A DNA stretch of 36,785 nt from Halorubrum sp. Hd13. GTDB lineage: Archaea > Halobacteriota > Halobacteria > Halobacteriales > Haloferacaceae. Position numbers and translations under genes: made by a program. The notes beneath the pieces were generated by a model that was given only the letters and a program-made list of their open reading frames with translations, did not search any database and was not told the DNA's origin. Each line of letters opens with the position of its first letter. Position 1 is the stretch's first letter. Shown here piece by piece: positions 7,478 to 15,220 of the stretch. The stretch spans positions 1 to 36,785 of the forward strand of contig NZ_NHOY01000031.1 of NCBI RefSeq assembly GCF_002252755.1. The letters are read 5' to 3'.

Positions 7478-7666
7478 ATGGTCGAGACACGCACCTGCGA
7501 CTACACCGGCGAGGAGATCGAGCCCGGCACGGGCACGATGTACGTCAAGAAGGACGGACAGATCCTCCACTTCGTCGACTCGAAGGCGGAGAAGAACTAC
7601 TTCCTCGGCCGCGAGGCGCGCGACCTCGAGTGGACCGAGGAAGGGCGCGACCACGGTGGCGAGTAG
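7478..7666 (+). CDS. rpl24e: 50S ribosomal protein L24e with degenerate zinc finger
   Basis: A 62-residue large-subunit protein at the subunit interface. The fold is clear from TCDYTGEEIEPGTGTMYVKK, DGQILHFVDSKAEKNYFLG and REARDLEWTEEGR. The family's zinc finger is CxxC...CxxxC. Here Cys7 remains, but the other ligands are Thr10, Val33 and Ala37, so zinc cannot be held in the usual way. The substitutions are conservative in size and the rest of the protein is intact, so this is a working zinc-less version, not a decayed gene. It begins 3 bases after the rps28e stop and abuts ndk. Confidence 0.95.
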   Translation: MVETRTCDYTGEEIEPGTGTMYVKKDGQILHFVDSKAEKNYFLGREARDLEWTEEGRDHGGE

Positions 7667-8146
7667 ATGAGCCACCACGACGAGCGCACCTTCGTGATGG
7701 TGAAGCCCGACGGCGTCCAGCGCGGTCTCATCGGCGAGATCGTCTCCCGCTTCGAGGAGCGTGGCCTGAAGCTCGTCGGCGGCAAGTTCATGCGCATCGA
7801 CGAGGCGCTCGCCCACGAGCACTACGGCGAGCACGAGGACAAGCCGTTCTTCGACGGTCTCGTCGAGTTCATCACCTCCGGCCCCGTCTTCGCGATGGTG
7901 TGGGAGGGAGCCGACGCGACCCGACAGGTCCGCGCGATGGTCGGCGAGACCGATCCCGCCGAGTCCGCCCCGGGCACGATCCGTGGCGACTTCGGGCTCG
8001 ACCTCGGCCACAACGTGATCCACGCGTCGGACCACGAGGACGAGGGCGCGAACGAGCGCGAGATCGACCTGTTCTTCGACGAGGACGAGCTCGTCGACTA
8101 CGGCCTCGACACCGCCGCGTGGGTGTACGAGGACGAATCGCACTAA
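7667..8146 (+). CDS. ndk: Nucleoside diphosphate kinase
   Basis: A 159-residue enzyme moving the gamma-phosphate of ATP onto NDPs through a phospho-histidine. Visible features are [20 protein letters not shown], the active-site [22 protein letters not shown] with the catalytic His, and GTIRGDFG. It is slightly longer than the usual 150 residues, with a C-terminal [15 protein letters not shown]. Its ATG immediately follows the rpl24e TAG (TAGATG), so translation is probably coupled. Confidence 0.97.
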   Translation: MSHHDERTFVMVKPDGVQRGLIGEIVSRFEERGLKLVGGKFMRIDEALAHEHYGEHEDKPFFDGLVEFITSGPVFAMVWEGADATRQVRAMVGETDPAESAPGTIRGDFGLDLGHNVIHASDHEDEGANEREIDLFFDEDELVDYGLDTAAWVYEDESH

Positions 8147-8268
8147 CGGCGCACGAAGCCCGGCTTTCCGCTTTTCGACGCCTCCGAGGAAACGCGAGCG
8201 GTCGCTCCGTCGACACACCGCGTTTCCGGTGAACAATCGTCAACGTTCCCGCGGAGTCGTGCGGTTCT

Positions 8269-8302
8269 CTCGCCGCTGACGGTTATAAACTCTCGCGGCG
8301 AG
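8269..8302. other. Inverted repeat enclosing a TATA-like sequence
   Basis: CTCGCCGC (8269-8276) pairs with GCGGCGAG (8295-8302) around an 18-base loop containing GGTTATAAAC. It lies between the convergent ndk and beta-propeller genes. It could be a bidirectional terminator hairpin, or a promoter for an RNA antisense to the propeller gene; I cannot tell which. Confidence 0.4.
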
Positions 8303-8334
8303 CTCCCAGTCGAAGTCGGAGGGCGAACGGCCGC

Positions 8335-9621
8335 TCAGTCGTCGAGCGCCACGACGCGCCCGTCATCGGTGACGACGAGCACCTCGTCGGTCCCGTCGCC
8401 GGTCGCGTCGGCGAACAGCGGTCCCGCGTACACCACGGCCCCGCCCACGTCGCCCTGCGCGATCGCCTCGCCGTTGGCGTTCAACACGAGCACCTCTCCC
8501 CCGCGGTTCACCGCGACCGGCCCGGGGTCGCCGGTTCCGCGGACGTCGGCGACGCCGGGGGCGTTCACCCGGGTCTCGCCGCCGTACTGCTGTTTCCAGG
8601 CGACCTCGCCGTCGCGGAGGTCGACCGCCCAGACGCTGCCGGCGCCGCCGACGTAGATCCGGCCGGGGCCGGCGTCACCGACCGTGACGGGGAGGTCTTG
8701 GAGCCCGACCTCGAACCGCCCGGAGCCGTCGGCGAGGTCGACCGTCTGGAGGTTCCCGCTCGTTCCGCCGAGCGCGAGCACCGGCCCGTCCGGCGCGTCG
8801 ACCGCGGTCCACGTCAGCGGCGTGACGGCCGGCGTCGCGGTCCAGCGCTCGTCGCCGCTCGCGTCGAGCAGGCGGATCGTCGCCCCGTCGTCTCCGACCG
8901 TCGCGACGGCGACGCCTCGGGGCGCCTCGCCGCCGTCCTCTGTCTCGAAGTCGGCGATCAGCGGGCGGCGGTCGATCCCCCCGTCGACCGTCGTCTCGAA
9001 GACGGGGTCGCCGTCGGCGTCGACGGTCACGACGGCGCCGTCGGTCGCGGCCGCGGCGACCTCGGCGTCGCCGTCGGCGTCGACGTCGCCGACCGCGGGC
9101 CGGGTCGCGCCCGAGCCGCCGACGTCGACGGCGAACCGGGTCGAGCCGTCCGTCGCGTCGAGGACGACGAGCGAGCCCGACTCCGTCGTGAACGCGACGA
9201 CCGAGTCGCCGCCGAGCGTGTCGGAGACGAGGCCGCTGATGCCGGGCGGGCCGCCGCCGGTCCCCGAGCCTGCGCCGCCGCCGGAGTCGTCGTCCTCACC
9301 GGAGTCGTCGTCCCCGCCGGCGGCGTCCCCCGTCGCGATCGCGGAGAGCGGCGTCCGCCACGCGACGTCGCCGCCGACCGCGGTCGCGCCGACGACTCGC
9401 TCCCCGTCTGCGGTCGTCGACTGGACGACGATCGGGTCGCCGTCCATCGTGGCGACGACGGCGCCGCTCCCGTCGTCGCCGCCGACGGGCTCGGTCTCCC
9501 ACACGACCTCGGCGTCGACCGCACCGTCGTCGATCCCGACGAACGCGAACAGCGCGACGCCGACGCCGGTCGCGCCGCCGGCCAAGAGAATCAGCGTCGC
9601 GAACAGAACGCGGCGGTCCAT
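8335..9621 (-). CDS. Membrane-anchored beta-propeller protein (PQQ/FG-GAP-like repeats)
   Basis: A 428-residue protein. An N-terminal TM segment (about residues 5-30, LFATLILLAGGATGVGVALFAFVG) is followed by an Asp/Gly-rich linker and repeated blades. The blades contain DVDADGDAEVAAA, VTVDADGDPVFETTV and DATGDGTDEVLVVTDDGRVVAL, with calcium-binding-type D-x-D-x-D/G stretches. This marks a surface-exposed propeller, probably for binding or scaffolding; no PQQ enzyme partner is adjacent. The ATG at 9621 is preferred over a GTG at 9630 by proximity to the TM segment. The gene converges on ndk and precedes a 30-base tandem repeat. Confidence 0.8.
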   Translation of the reverse strand: MDRRVLFATLILLAGGATGVGVALFAFVGIDDGAVDAEVVWETEPVGGDDGSGAVVATMDGDPIVVQSTTADGERVVGATAVGGDVAWRTPLSAIATGDAAGGDDDSGEDDDSGGGAGSGTGGGPPGISGLVSDTLGGDSVVAFTTESGSLVVLDATDGSTRFAVDVGGSGATRPAVGDVDADGDAEVAAAATDGAVVTVDADGDPVFETTVDGGIDRRPLIADFETEDGGEAPRGVAVATVGDDGATIRLLDASGDERWTATPAVTPLTWTAVDAPDGPVLALGGTSGNLQTVDLADGSGRFEVGLQDLPVTVGDAGPGRIYVGGAGSVWAVDLRDGEVAWKQQYGGETRVNAPGVADVRGTGDPGPVAVNRGGEVLVLNANGEAIAQGDVGGAVVYAGPLFADATGDGTDEVLVVTDDGRVVALDD

Positions 9622-9683
9622 TGCCGACACGTTCGGGCGTCGCGGGCATACGGCTGTCGGATGCGGCGGGCGACGATGTCGCG

Positions 9684-9773
9684 GACGACGGGGCGGACGG
9701 TTCGAGTCACGGCGACGACGGGGCGGACGGTTCGAGTCACGGCGACGACGGGGCGGACGGTTCGAGTCACGGG
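9684..9773. repeat. Tandem repeat, 30-base unit, three copies
   Basis: Copies at 9684-9713, 9714-9743 and 9744-9773 (last base altered). The unit begins GACGACGGGGCGGACGGTTC. It is followed by a short echo of GAGTCACGGGC. The array fills the gap between the carbonic anhydrase stop and the propeller start. Confidence 0.9.
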
Positions 9774-9788
9774 CGAGTCACGGGCGGG

Positions 9789-10496
9789 CTACAGCAGTGT
9801 GGTGACGTTGTCGGCGTGGTCCGCGCCCACGAGCTCTCGGAGGGCGTCGGGGTCGCGCTCGCCGTTCGCGTTCACGAGGTAGACGGCGCCGTCGCGGTCG
9901 CCGTACGCCCGGTGGAAGTCGTACGCGAAGCCGTACACGTCGACGTCGGCGGCGGCCTCGGTCTCGCGGGCGGCCGCGACCTGCTCGTGGACGTTGTACT
10001 CGACGAGGCGGTTGCGGAGGCTCGCGGCGGTGCCGGCGCCGTCGTCCGCGGCCGCGCGGTCCTCGCCGACCTCGGCGATCCCCGCCTCGACGATCGGAAC
10101 GAGCTCCGCCACGTCCGCCCGGACGCCCGGCTCCTCGGGGACGGCGCCGTCGCGGACCGCCGCGAGGGCGGCGCCGACCGCGCCGCACCCGGTGTGGCCG
10201 ACGACCGCGAGCACGTCCGTGTCCGTGTGAGCGAGCGGGTAGGCGACGCTCCCCGAGAGCACGCGCTCGCCGTCGACGACGTCGCTCACGCGGTTTCCGA
10301 TGTTGCCCGCGGTGAAGAGGAACCCCGGTCGATCGACCGACCACATCCCCTCCTGTGAGACGCGCGAGTCGGAACAGCAGACGGAGACGACGGGCGGTCG
10401 CTGCCCGTCGCGTCGGGCGGCGAGCTCGCCGGCGGCGGCGGACTCGACGTGGTCGTCGTTTCCGTCGAGGAGCTCGGCGAGGAGTTCGCGGCTCAT
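9789..10496 (-). CDS. Beta-class carbonic anhydrase
   Basis: A 235-residue cytosolic zinc enzyme hydrating CO2 to bicarbonate. The zinc and catalytic motifs are intact: CSDSR (Cys41, Asp43, Arg45) and HTGCGA (His101, Cys104). FTAGNIGNRV and VAYPLAHTDTDVLAVVGH are also typical. A segment rich in Ala, Asp and Glu (about residues 118-165) is an acidic halophile elaboration. The ATG at 10496 is chosen because a TATA-like CCTTTTTGAA lies 24-32 bases upstream; an in-frame alternative at 10523 falls within that promoter. Confidence 0.93.
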   Translation of the reverse strand: MSRELLAELLDGNDDHVESAAAGELAARRDGQRPPVVSVCCSDSRVSQEGMWSVDRPGFLFTAGNIGNRVSDVVDGERVLSGSVAYPLAHTDTDVLAVVGHTGCGAVGAALAAVRDGAVPEEPGVRADVAELVPIVEAGIAEVGEDRAAADDGAGTAASLRNRLVEYNVHEQVAAARETEAAADVDVYGFAYDFHRAYGDRDGAVYLVNANGERDPDALRELVGADHADNVTTLL

Positions 10497-10517
10497 AATC
10501 AGCAACTCCCGGTGGGC

Positions 10518-10529
10518 GTTCAAAAAGGG
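10518..10529 (-). promoter_or_regulatory. TATA-like element of the carbonic anhydrase gene
   Basis: Minus-strand CCCTTTTTGAAC at leaderless spacing from the ATG at 10496. Confidence 0.5.
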
Positions 10530-10584
10530 GCCGGACCGAAGCGGGACGGACCCAAAAGGGCAGGGCCGGGACGAGCCGACCGGG

Positions 10585-10719
10585 TCAGATCACGAACCCG
10601 ACGATCTGAAACAGGAATCCGAGGACGAACACCGCGATCAACGCGACCGTCGCGACCACGACGGCCGGTGCGAGTGTCTCCTCGTTCTGGTCGAGGACGA
10701 GGCTTTCCATGTCTCTCAT
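10585..10719 (-). CDS. Small single-pass membrane protein (44 aa)
   Basis: Forty-four residues starting MRDMESLVLDQNEETLAPAV, then one TM segment (about residues 20-43) of Val, Ala, Ile, Phe and Leu ending at the C-terminus. An acidic N-terminus with a C-terminal TM suggests a tail-anchored microprotein. An internal ATG at 10710 is an alternative start (41 residues). It is codon-like and membrane-like in only this frame. Short proteins of this type are common and unstudied in haloarchaea. A possible TATA (GTTCAAAC, minus strand, about 10740-10750) is at the right distance. No function can be assigned. Confidence 0.6.
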   Translation of the reverse strand: MRDMESLVLDQNEETLAPAVVVATVALIAVFVLGFLFQIVGFVI

Positions 10720-10841
10720 ACGAGTCGCCTCGTCGCCGCGGGGTTTGAACGCTTCGCTCGCGTCCCGGGGCGGGCGTCTCCGCCGGCCGAATCGCCGTCG
10801 AATCGGCACCGCGACGAGCCTCCCGCCGTCGAAGAGAACTT

Positions 10842-10850
10842 TCTTTTACC
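10842..10850 (+). promoter_or_regulatory. TATA element upstream of the kinase uORF
   Basis: TCTTTTACC lies 23-31 bases before the ATG at 10873. Leaderless initiation would therefore begin at the small upstream ORF, not at the kinase start at 10919. Confidence 0.5.
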
Positions 10851-10872
10851 TCTCGCCGGACCGTACTGGTGG

Positions 10873-10932
10873 ATGAGCGACGGAGCGCGACAACTCGCCG
10901 GACCGAGCGGAGGTGTCGATGTCGAACCGTGA
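10873..10932 (+). CDS. Possible 19-codon leaderless upstream ORF
   Basis: Encodes [19 protein letters not shown] then TGA at 10930-10932. ATG-Ser-Asp is a common haloarchaeal start context, and the TATA spacing fits leaderless translation. It overlaps the kinase ATG at 10919 by 14 bases in another frame. It could be a leader peptide coupling translation to the kinase, or chance. Confidence 0.35.
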   Translation: MSDGARQLAGPSGGVDVEP

Positions 10933-11515
10933 CGCGGTCGACGGCGGGGACACCGCCGGCGCGTTTGCCGGCCGGGGCGGCGATGAGACGGGCGACGCCG
11001 AGGCCGGCGCCCTCGCGGTCGTCTGCGGGCTTCCGGGCGTCGGCAAGACGACGGTCGCCGAGCGGATCGCCGCTCACGTCGACGGCGAGATCCTCCGCAC
11101 GGACGTGATCCGGAAGGAGCTGTTCGGGGACCCGGACTACTCCGACGCGGAGACCGAGGCGGTGTACGCGGAGCTGATCGACCGGGCCCGCGAGCGCGCC
11201 GCCGACGGCGACGCCGTCGTGCTCGACGCCACGTTCGCCGACGCCCGCTTCCGCGCCGATGTCCGGGAGATGGGCGAACGAGCGGCCGAATCGTTCGACC
11301 TCGTGGAGGTCGAGTGCGACGAGTCGGTCGTCGAGCGTCGGATCGAGCGCCGCGACGGGATCAGCGACGCCGACTTCGACGTCTACCTCCATTTCAAGGA
11401 TGTCTTCGATCGGATCGAGACGGCCCACGTGACCGTCGACAACTCGGGCGCGGAGGCGGAGACGTTCGCGCAGGTCGACGCGGCGTTCGGCGCCGAGCCG
11501 GGTGGCGGCGAGTGA
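10919..11515 (+). CDS. P-loop kinase (AAA_33 type, predicted nucleotide or small-molecule kinase)
   Basis: A 198-residue cytosolic ATP-binding protein. Walker A is GLPGVGKT (residues 37-44). [11 protein letters not shown] and [13 protein letters not shown] resemble the acceptor and Walker-B-like parts of the AAA_33/zeta-toxin-like kinase group. A lid-like [19 protein letters not shown] follows. The first 30 residues are Asp/Gly-rich and probably disordered. The ATG at 10919 has GGAGGTG ending 3 bases upstream; a GTG at 10913 in the same frame is an alternative. The substrate is unknown; homologues in archaea are often annotated simply as ATP-binding protein. No antitoxin-like partner is adjacent. 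Confidence 0.82.
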   Translation: MSNRDAVDGGDTAGAFAGRGGDETGDAEAGALAVVCGLPGVGKTTVAERIAAHVDGEILRTDVIRKELFGDPDYSDAETEAVYAELIDRARERAADGDAVVLDATFADARFRADVREMGERAAESFDLVEVECDESVVERRIERRDGISDADFDVYLHFKDVFDRIETAHVTVDNSGAEAETFAQVDAAFGAEPGGGE

Positions 11516-11611
11516 GCGGCGGGGACGACGGCGCCGCCACCGCCGGGAGTCCCTCCACCTCGACTCGTGCTAGCGATTCGCACGGCGAACGCACACACGC
11601 GTCTCCCATCA

Positions 11612-11618
11612 CTTATAC
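11612..11618 (+). promoter_or_regulatory. TATA box of the aIF1A gene
   Basis: CTTATAC, 23-29 bases before the ATG at 11641, a clear leaderless promoter. Confidence 0.65.
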
Positions 11619-11640
11619 CGACGAACGCACTACGGACTGT

Positions 11641-11925
11641 ATGAGCGAAGAATCCGGGCGTCGGAACCTCCGAATGCCCTCGGACGACGAAGTGTTCGCC
11701 GTAGTGACCGAGCACCTCGGCGGGAACCACGTCCGCCTGCGGTGCGTCGACGGCGAGACGCGACTGGGCCGGATCCCCGGCCGCATGAAGTACCGGACGT
11801 GGATCAGCGAGGGCGACGTCGTGCTCGCGGAGCCGTGGTCCTGGCAGGACGAGAAGGCGAACGTCGAGTGGCGATACGAGGACGACGAGGCGGACCAGCT
11901 GCGGCGCGAAGGACACATCCAGTAG
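11641..11925 (+). CDS. eif1A: Translation initiation factor aIF1A
   Basis: A 94-residue OB-fold factor that binds the A site of the small subunit and helps start-codon selection. Conserved stretches are [50 protein letters not shown] and [16 protein letters not shown]. The length fits archaeal aIF1A, with a short basic N-terminus and a charged C-terminus. The ATG at 11641 is fixed by the TATA spacing. It is likely monocistronic, with 125 bases separating it from the kinase gene. Confidence 0.96.
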   Translation: MSEESGRRNLRMPSDDEVFAVVTEHLGGNHVRLRCVDGETRLGRIPGRMKYRTWISEGDVVLAEPWSWQDEKANVEWRYEDDEADQLRREGHIQ

Positions 11926-11987
11926 TCGTTTTCGAGCGGCCAGTGGCCGCGTTCGTCCCCGTTCCCGCCCAGCGGGTAGCGACCCGG

Positions 11988-12569
11988 TCAGGCGAACAGG
12001 AGGACGATCACGGCCACGAACAGGAGCTCGCCGCCGACGAGGAGGACCGCGACCAGCCAGTAGCGGTAGGTCCAGAGCCACTCGGCGGCCCGGTTCCACC
12101 GCTCCGAGAGCCGACCCGCTTCGGCGGCGTCGCTCTCGGTCCCGCCGCGCCCCCCGACGTACGCCTCGTCGAGGCGCCAGCCCCCGTCCGGGTCGTACGT
12201 CGCGGGGACCCGCGTCCCGACCACCTCGTCGACGTCCAGCGGCGAGACGCCAGCGGCGTCGAGGAAGGAGAGGAACGCCTCGGACTCGGCGAGCGACCCG
12301 TTCCGAGGCGCCGAGAAGCGTTCGACGTGGGTCGCCCCCCCGTGAGGCGGTCGGAGCTCGACCACGACGCGGCGATCCGTCGACCGCACCGCGGTCACGA
12401 CGAGGACGCTCTCCTCGTCGTTGAGATACGCCTCTCGGAGGCGACGCTGCACCTCGTCGTCGACGGCGTCCGTCGCGTCCAGTGAGTCGTCGACCGACTC
12501 CGTTACCTCGCCGTTCGCGTCGATCGACGACTCGGCCGCTCGCCCGTCCTCGGCGGGGTCGTCGGGCAT
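11988..12569 (-). CDS. Tail-anchored membrane protein, unknown function
   Basis: A 193-residue protein with an acidic N-terminal domain and a single C-terminal TM segment (about residues 165-192, WLWTYRYWLVAVLLVGGELL onward). The middle part, YLNDEESVLVVTAVRSTDRRVVVELRPPHGG, looks like an alpha/beta domain facing the cytosol. I do not recognise the family. The ATG at 12569 is chosen because the open frame upstream becomes arginine- and proline-rich within the tandem repeat. It is divergent from the HTH regulator across that repeat. Confidence 0.65.
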   Translation of the reverse strand: MPDDPAEDGRAAESSIDANGEVTESVDDSLDATDAVDDEVQRRLREAYLNDEESVLVVTAVRSTDRRVVVELRPPHGGATHVERFSAPRNGSLAESEAFLSFLDAAGVSPLDVDEVVGTRVPATYDPDGGWRLDEAYVGGRGGTESDAAEAGRLSERWNRAAEWLWTYRYWLVAVLLVGGELLFVAVIVLLFA

Positions 12570-12618
12570 TCGATCGGTGGTTGGCGACGCGCGCTCATAA
12601 GCCCGTGGCAGCCGCGGG

Positions 12619-12690
12619 CGAGACCGCCCCCGCGGGCGCCGACACACCCGCGAGACCGCCCCCGCGGGCGCCGACACACCCGCGAGACCG
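12619..12690. repeat. Tandem repeat, 32-base unit, between divergent genes
   Basis: Two perfect copies (12619-12650, 12651-12682) and a partial third (12683-12690). The unit begins CGAGACCGCCCCCGCGGGCG. It lies between the starts of the tail-anchored protein and the HTH regulator, directly upstream of the latter's TATA-like CCGTTTGAAC at 12700-12709, so copy number could alter promoter spacing. Confidence 0.9.
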
Positions 12691-12729
12691 TCCCGGAAAC
12701 CGTTTGAACGTCGGCGCCCACACAGTGGT

Positions 12730-13473
12730 ATGCGCGAAGTGACGCTCCTGATCCGCCACCGCGGCGGGCCGGAGTCCGAGGTGAGCACTCGCCACCCGGA
12801 GGTGACGATGCGGTCCGTCTCGTCGATGACCGGCCGGGGGACCGAGCGGAAGCGGATCGTGGAGCTCCGCGGGCCGACAGAGGATATCGAGTCGTTCATC
12901 GACGAGTTCCGCGCGGCCGACGCCGTCGTCGAGGCGGAGCCGCTGTCGCCGGTCACCGGCAACCACGCGTACGTCGCGGTCGTGGTCGACAGCGAGGGCT
13001 GGGAGGGTATCAGAGGCCGGCTCTCGGAGATGGGGATCCACTACCGAACGGGGACGACAATCACCGCCGGAATCGAGCGCTGGACGGTGTACATCGAGGC
13101 GGACGACGACCTCGCCGCGATGATCCGCGAGCTGGAACGCGGCGACAACGACGTCGAGCTCGCGCGCAACGTCGAGATGGGGTCGATCGAGCGACCGCCG
13201 GGACTGCCGGCCTCGGGCATCCTCGACGGGCTCACCCCGAGACAGCGGGAGGTGCTCTCGACGGCCATCGCGGTCGGCTACTACGACCACGGGAGCGGCG
13301 TGGGCGTCGAGGACGTCGGCGACGAGCTCGGACTCGGATCCACGACGGTGTGGGAGCACCTCTCACGGGCGGAGTCGACGGTGATGAACGCCCTCTTCAA
13401 CCGGTTCGAGGGGCAGACCGAGTCGGACCGGAGCGAGCGGTCGACGGCGGGGGAATCGCCGGAAGACGAGTGA
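12730..13473 (+). CDS. HTH-10 family (bacterio-opsin activator-like) transcriptional regulator
   Basis: A 247-residue regulator. The N-terminal 150 residues form an alpha/beta sensing domain (MREVTLLIRHRGGPESEV onward) of two ACT-like halves; I cannot name a ligand. The C-terminus holds the HTH-10 domain: LTPRQREVLSTAIAVGYYDH (about residues 165-184), then VGDELGLGSTTVWEHLSRAESTVMNALF with the recognition helix. This family includes Bat, but the PAS/GAF sensor of Bat is absent. The tail is acidic. A TATA-like element at 12700-12709 fixes the ATG at 12730. Targets are unknown; the divergent tail-anchored protein gene is one candidate. Confidence 0.85.
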   Translation: MREVTLLIRHRGGPESEVSTRHPEVTMRSVSSMTGRGTERKRIVELRGPTEDIESFIDEFRAADAVVEAEPLSPVTGNHAYVAVVVDSEGWEGIRGRLSEMGIHYRTGTTITAGIERWTVYIEADDDLAAMIRELERGDNDVELARNVEMGSIERPPGLPASGILDGLTPRQREVLSTAIAVGYYDHGSGVGVEDVGDELGLGSTTVWEHLSRAESTVMNALFNRFEGQTESDRSERSTAGESPEDE

Positions 13474-13525
13474 CCAGATCGGCGTCCGAACAACGCTTTT
13501 GTAGCTACGGCGTTCAGCGACGGGT

Positions 13526-13717
13526 ATGACAGAGGGTTCGGTGTCCGTTCCTGTCGAGCAGTACGAGCGGCTCGCGGCGCTCGCGGCCGCCCGCGGCGTG
13601 ACGCCCGAGGCCCAGCTCGCCCGCCTGATCGACGACGCCTACGAGGGGCTCGACGGCGACGCGGAGCCGCCGGAGTCGCTCCCGCTCGGGGTCTGCGACG
13701 CGGACGAAGAGGAGTAG
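13526..13717 (+). CDS. Small ribbon-helix-helix-like protein (63 aa)
   Basis: Sixty-three residues with an N-terminal strand GSVSVPVEQYERL, helix LAALAAARG, turn VTPEAQ and helix LARLIDDAYEGL. This is the order of a CopG/Arc-type ribbon-helix-helix DNA-binding fold. The tail is acidic and carries one Cys. A TATA-like CGCTTTTGTA at 13495-13504 supports the start. No toxin gene lies beside it on the same strand, so an antitoxin role is not supported. It converges on the M28 peptidase gene with a 38-base gap. Confidence 0.65.
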   Translation: MTEGSVSVPVEQYERLAALAAARGVTPEAQLARLIDDAYEGLDGDAEPPESLPLGVCDADEEE

Positions 13718-13755
13718 AGCGATAGCGGCCGCGGTCGCTCGCGGGGCCGCGAGCG

Positions 13756-15150
13756 TCACTCGTCGTACGGCCAGCGACCGCCGGTCTTCAGCTCCGTGAC
13801 GTAGCCGTCGGCGATCGACTCCCGGATCGCCGCCCGAGACCGGTGCGCGACCTCGTCGCCGCCGGCCGCGCCGCCGCCGTCCGTGGCGAAGCGGTACGTC
13901 GCTTCGGCGACCAGCGTCGCCACCTCTCGGAGGTCGCGCGGGTCGAGCTTGTCGAGCGTGTCGGCGTGGGTGTGGCCCCACCCCCGTCCCGACCGCTCCG
14001 ACGTCGTCGACGCCATCACCGCCGGGATCCCCTCCTGCACGAACGCCCACTGATCGCCGTGCGGCGAGACCGTCTCGCCGGTCGTGATGGGGGCGTCGAA
14101 CGCCTCGGCCACCGACCCGAACACCGCTCCCATCCCGTCGAAGCCGTTCGTTCCGACGCGGAGGTTCCGGGAGTTACAGGCGCCGTCGAGGTTGACCATG
14201 CAGGCGATCTCGTCGCGCGGCGTCGTCTCGGCCGCGTGGTACGCGCCCCACAGGCCGATCTCCTCCGCGCCGAACGTGACGACGCGAACGCGGGTGTCGA
14301 GGTCGCTCTCGACGGACGCGAGCAGGCGGCCGACCTCGGCGACGAGCGCCGACCCCGCGCCGTTGTCGTTCGCGCCGTCGCTCACGTCGTGGGCGTCGAC
14401 GTGGGCGGTGAGGAACACCGCCTCGTCGGTGTCGGGCCCGACGTCGGCGACGGCGTTGACCGAGGTCGTCGGCTCGTTCCGGCAGTCGACTTCGATCGAC
14501 ACCTCGGGCGCGTCGGGGACGTCGCCGCCGCCGTCGCCGGCCTCGGCGGCGAGGCGCGCCAGCCGCTCGCCCACCTCCTTCGAAACGCCGACCGCGGGGA
14601 TCGGCCCCGGTCGGTTGTGGTAGCCGACCTCGCCGGTGGGCGGGAGCGCCCCCTCGACGTGGTTTCGGAAGACGAAGCCGACCGCGCCGCGCTCGGCGGC
14701 GGTGACGTACTTCTCCATCCGGTGGATCCACCGGTCGTGCGTCTCCGGCGTCCGCGAGGAGGCCATCGCGACCGCGCCGTCGAGGGCGTCGCCAGCCGCC
14801 GCGAACTCCTCGTCGGTCCCGTCCCCGACGTCGACGAGGGGGGCGTTCGCCTCGCCGGCCGGCGTCCCGGGGAGCGCGATGACCTCGTGAGAGCGCTCGT
14901 GTCGGCGCTCGACGGGACCCGAGAGCTCGATCGCGGAGTCGCCCCGCCACCAGCCGGGGATCTCGAACTCGTCGAGCCCGGCGTTCCGGAGCCCGGCGTC
15001 CTCGAAGGCGGCGACGACCCGCTCCGCGCCGCGCCGCTCGCCGACCGACCCCGCCATCCGGTTCCCGATGTCAGTCAGGTCCGTGAGGAGGTCCCAGCCG
15101 AAGTCGCTCGTGCGCGCGTCGCCGACGACGCGGTCCGGTAGCGCTGTCAT
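13756..15150 (-). CDS. M28 family metallopeptidase with PA domain
   Basis: A 464-residue zinc amino- or carboxypeptidase-type protein. Metal-binding segments are visible: HVDAHDVSDGANDNGAGSAL (His/Asp ligands), FGAEEIGLWGAYHA (Glu-Glu pair), CMVNLDGAC (Asp) and GWGHTHADTLDKLDP (His). A protease-associated domain (about residues 105-200, including VGFVFRNHVEGALPP and IPAVGVSKEVGERL) is inserted before the catalytic core. There is no signal peptide, so it is probably cytosolic. The ATG at 15150 has a TATA-like CCTTTTCGC at 15172-15180. It is likely to trim peptides; specificity is unknown. Confidence 0.9.
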   Translation of the reverse strand: MTALPDRVVGDARTSDFGWDLLTDLTDIGNRMAGSVGERRGAERVVAAFEDAGLRNAGLDEFEIPGWWRGDSAIELSGPVERRHERSHEVIALPGTPAGEANAPLVDVGDGTDEEFAAAGDALDGAVAMASSRTPETHDRWIHRMEKYVTAAERGAVGFVFRNHVEGALPPTGEVGYHNRPGPIPAVGVSKEVGERLARLAAEAGDGGGDVPDAPEVSIEVDCRNEPTTSVNAVADVGPDTDEAVFLTAHVDAHDVSDGANDNGAGSALVAEVGRLLASVESDLDTRVRVVTFGAEEIGLWGAYHAAETTPRDEIACMVNLDGACNSRNLRVGTNGFDGMGAVFGSVAEAFDAPITTGETVSPHGDQWAFVQEGIPAVMASTTSERSGRGWGHTHADTLDKLDPRDLREVATLVAEATYRFATDGGGAAGGDEVAHRSRAAIRESIADGYVTELKTGGRWPYDE

Positions 15151-15220
15151 ACGACCCGGTTAGACCGAGGGCGAAAAGGGGTTGCGGGAAGCGGAACCGC
15201 GGGCCGCGGTCACGACCGGC

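Noticed and set aside
10919-11515. Zeta-toxin-like kinase as part of a defence system
   Set aside because: The resemblance is limited to general P-loop kinase features and there is no epsilon-type antitoxin gene nearby.
13526-13717. Toxin-antitoxin module
   Set aside because: The 63-residue protein is RHH-like, but no small same-strand partner lies beside it; the neighbour is a convergent M28 peptidase.
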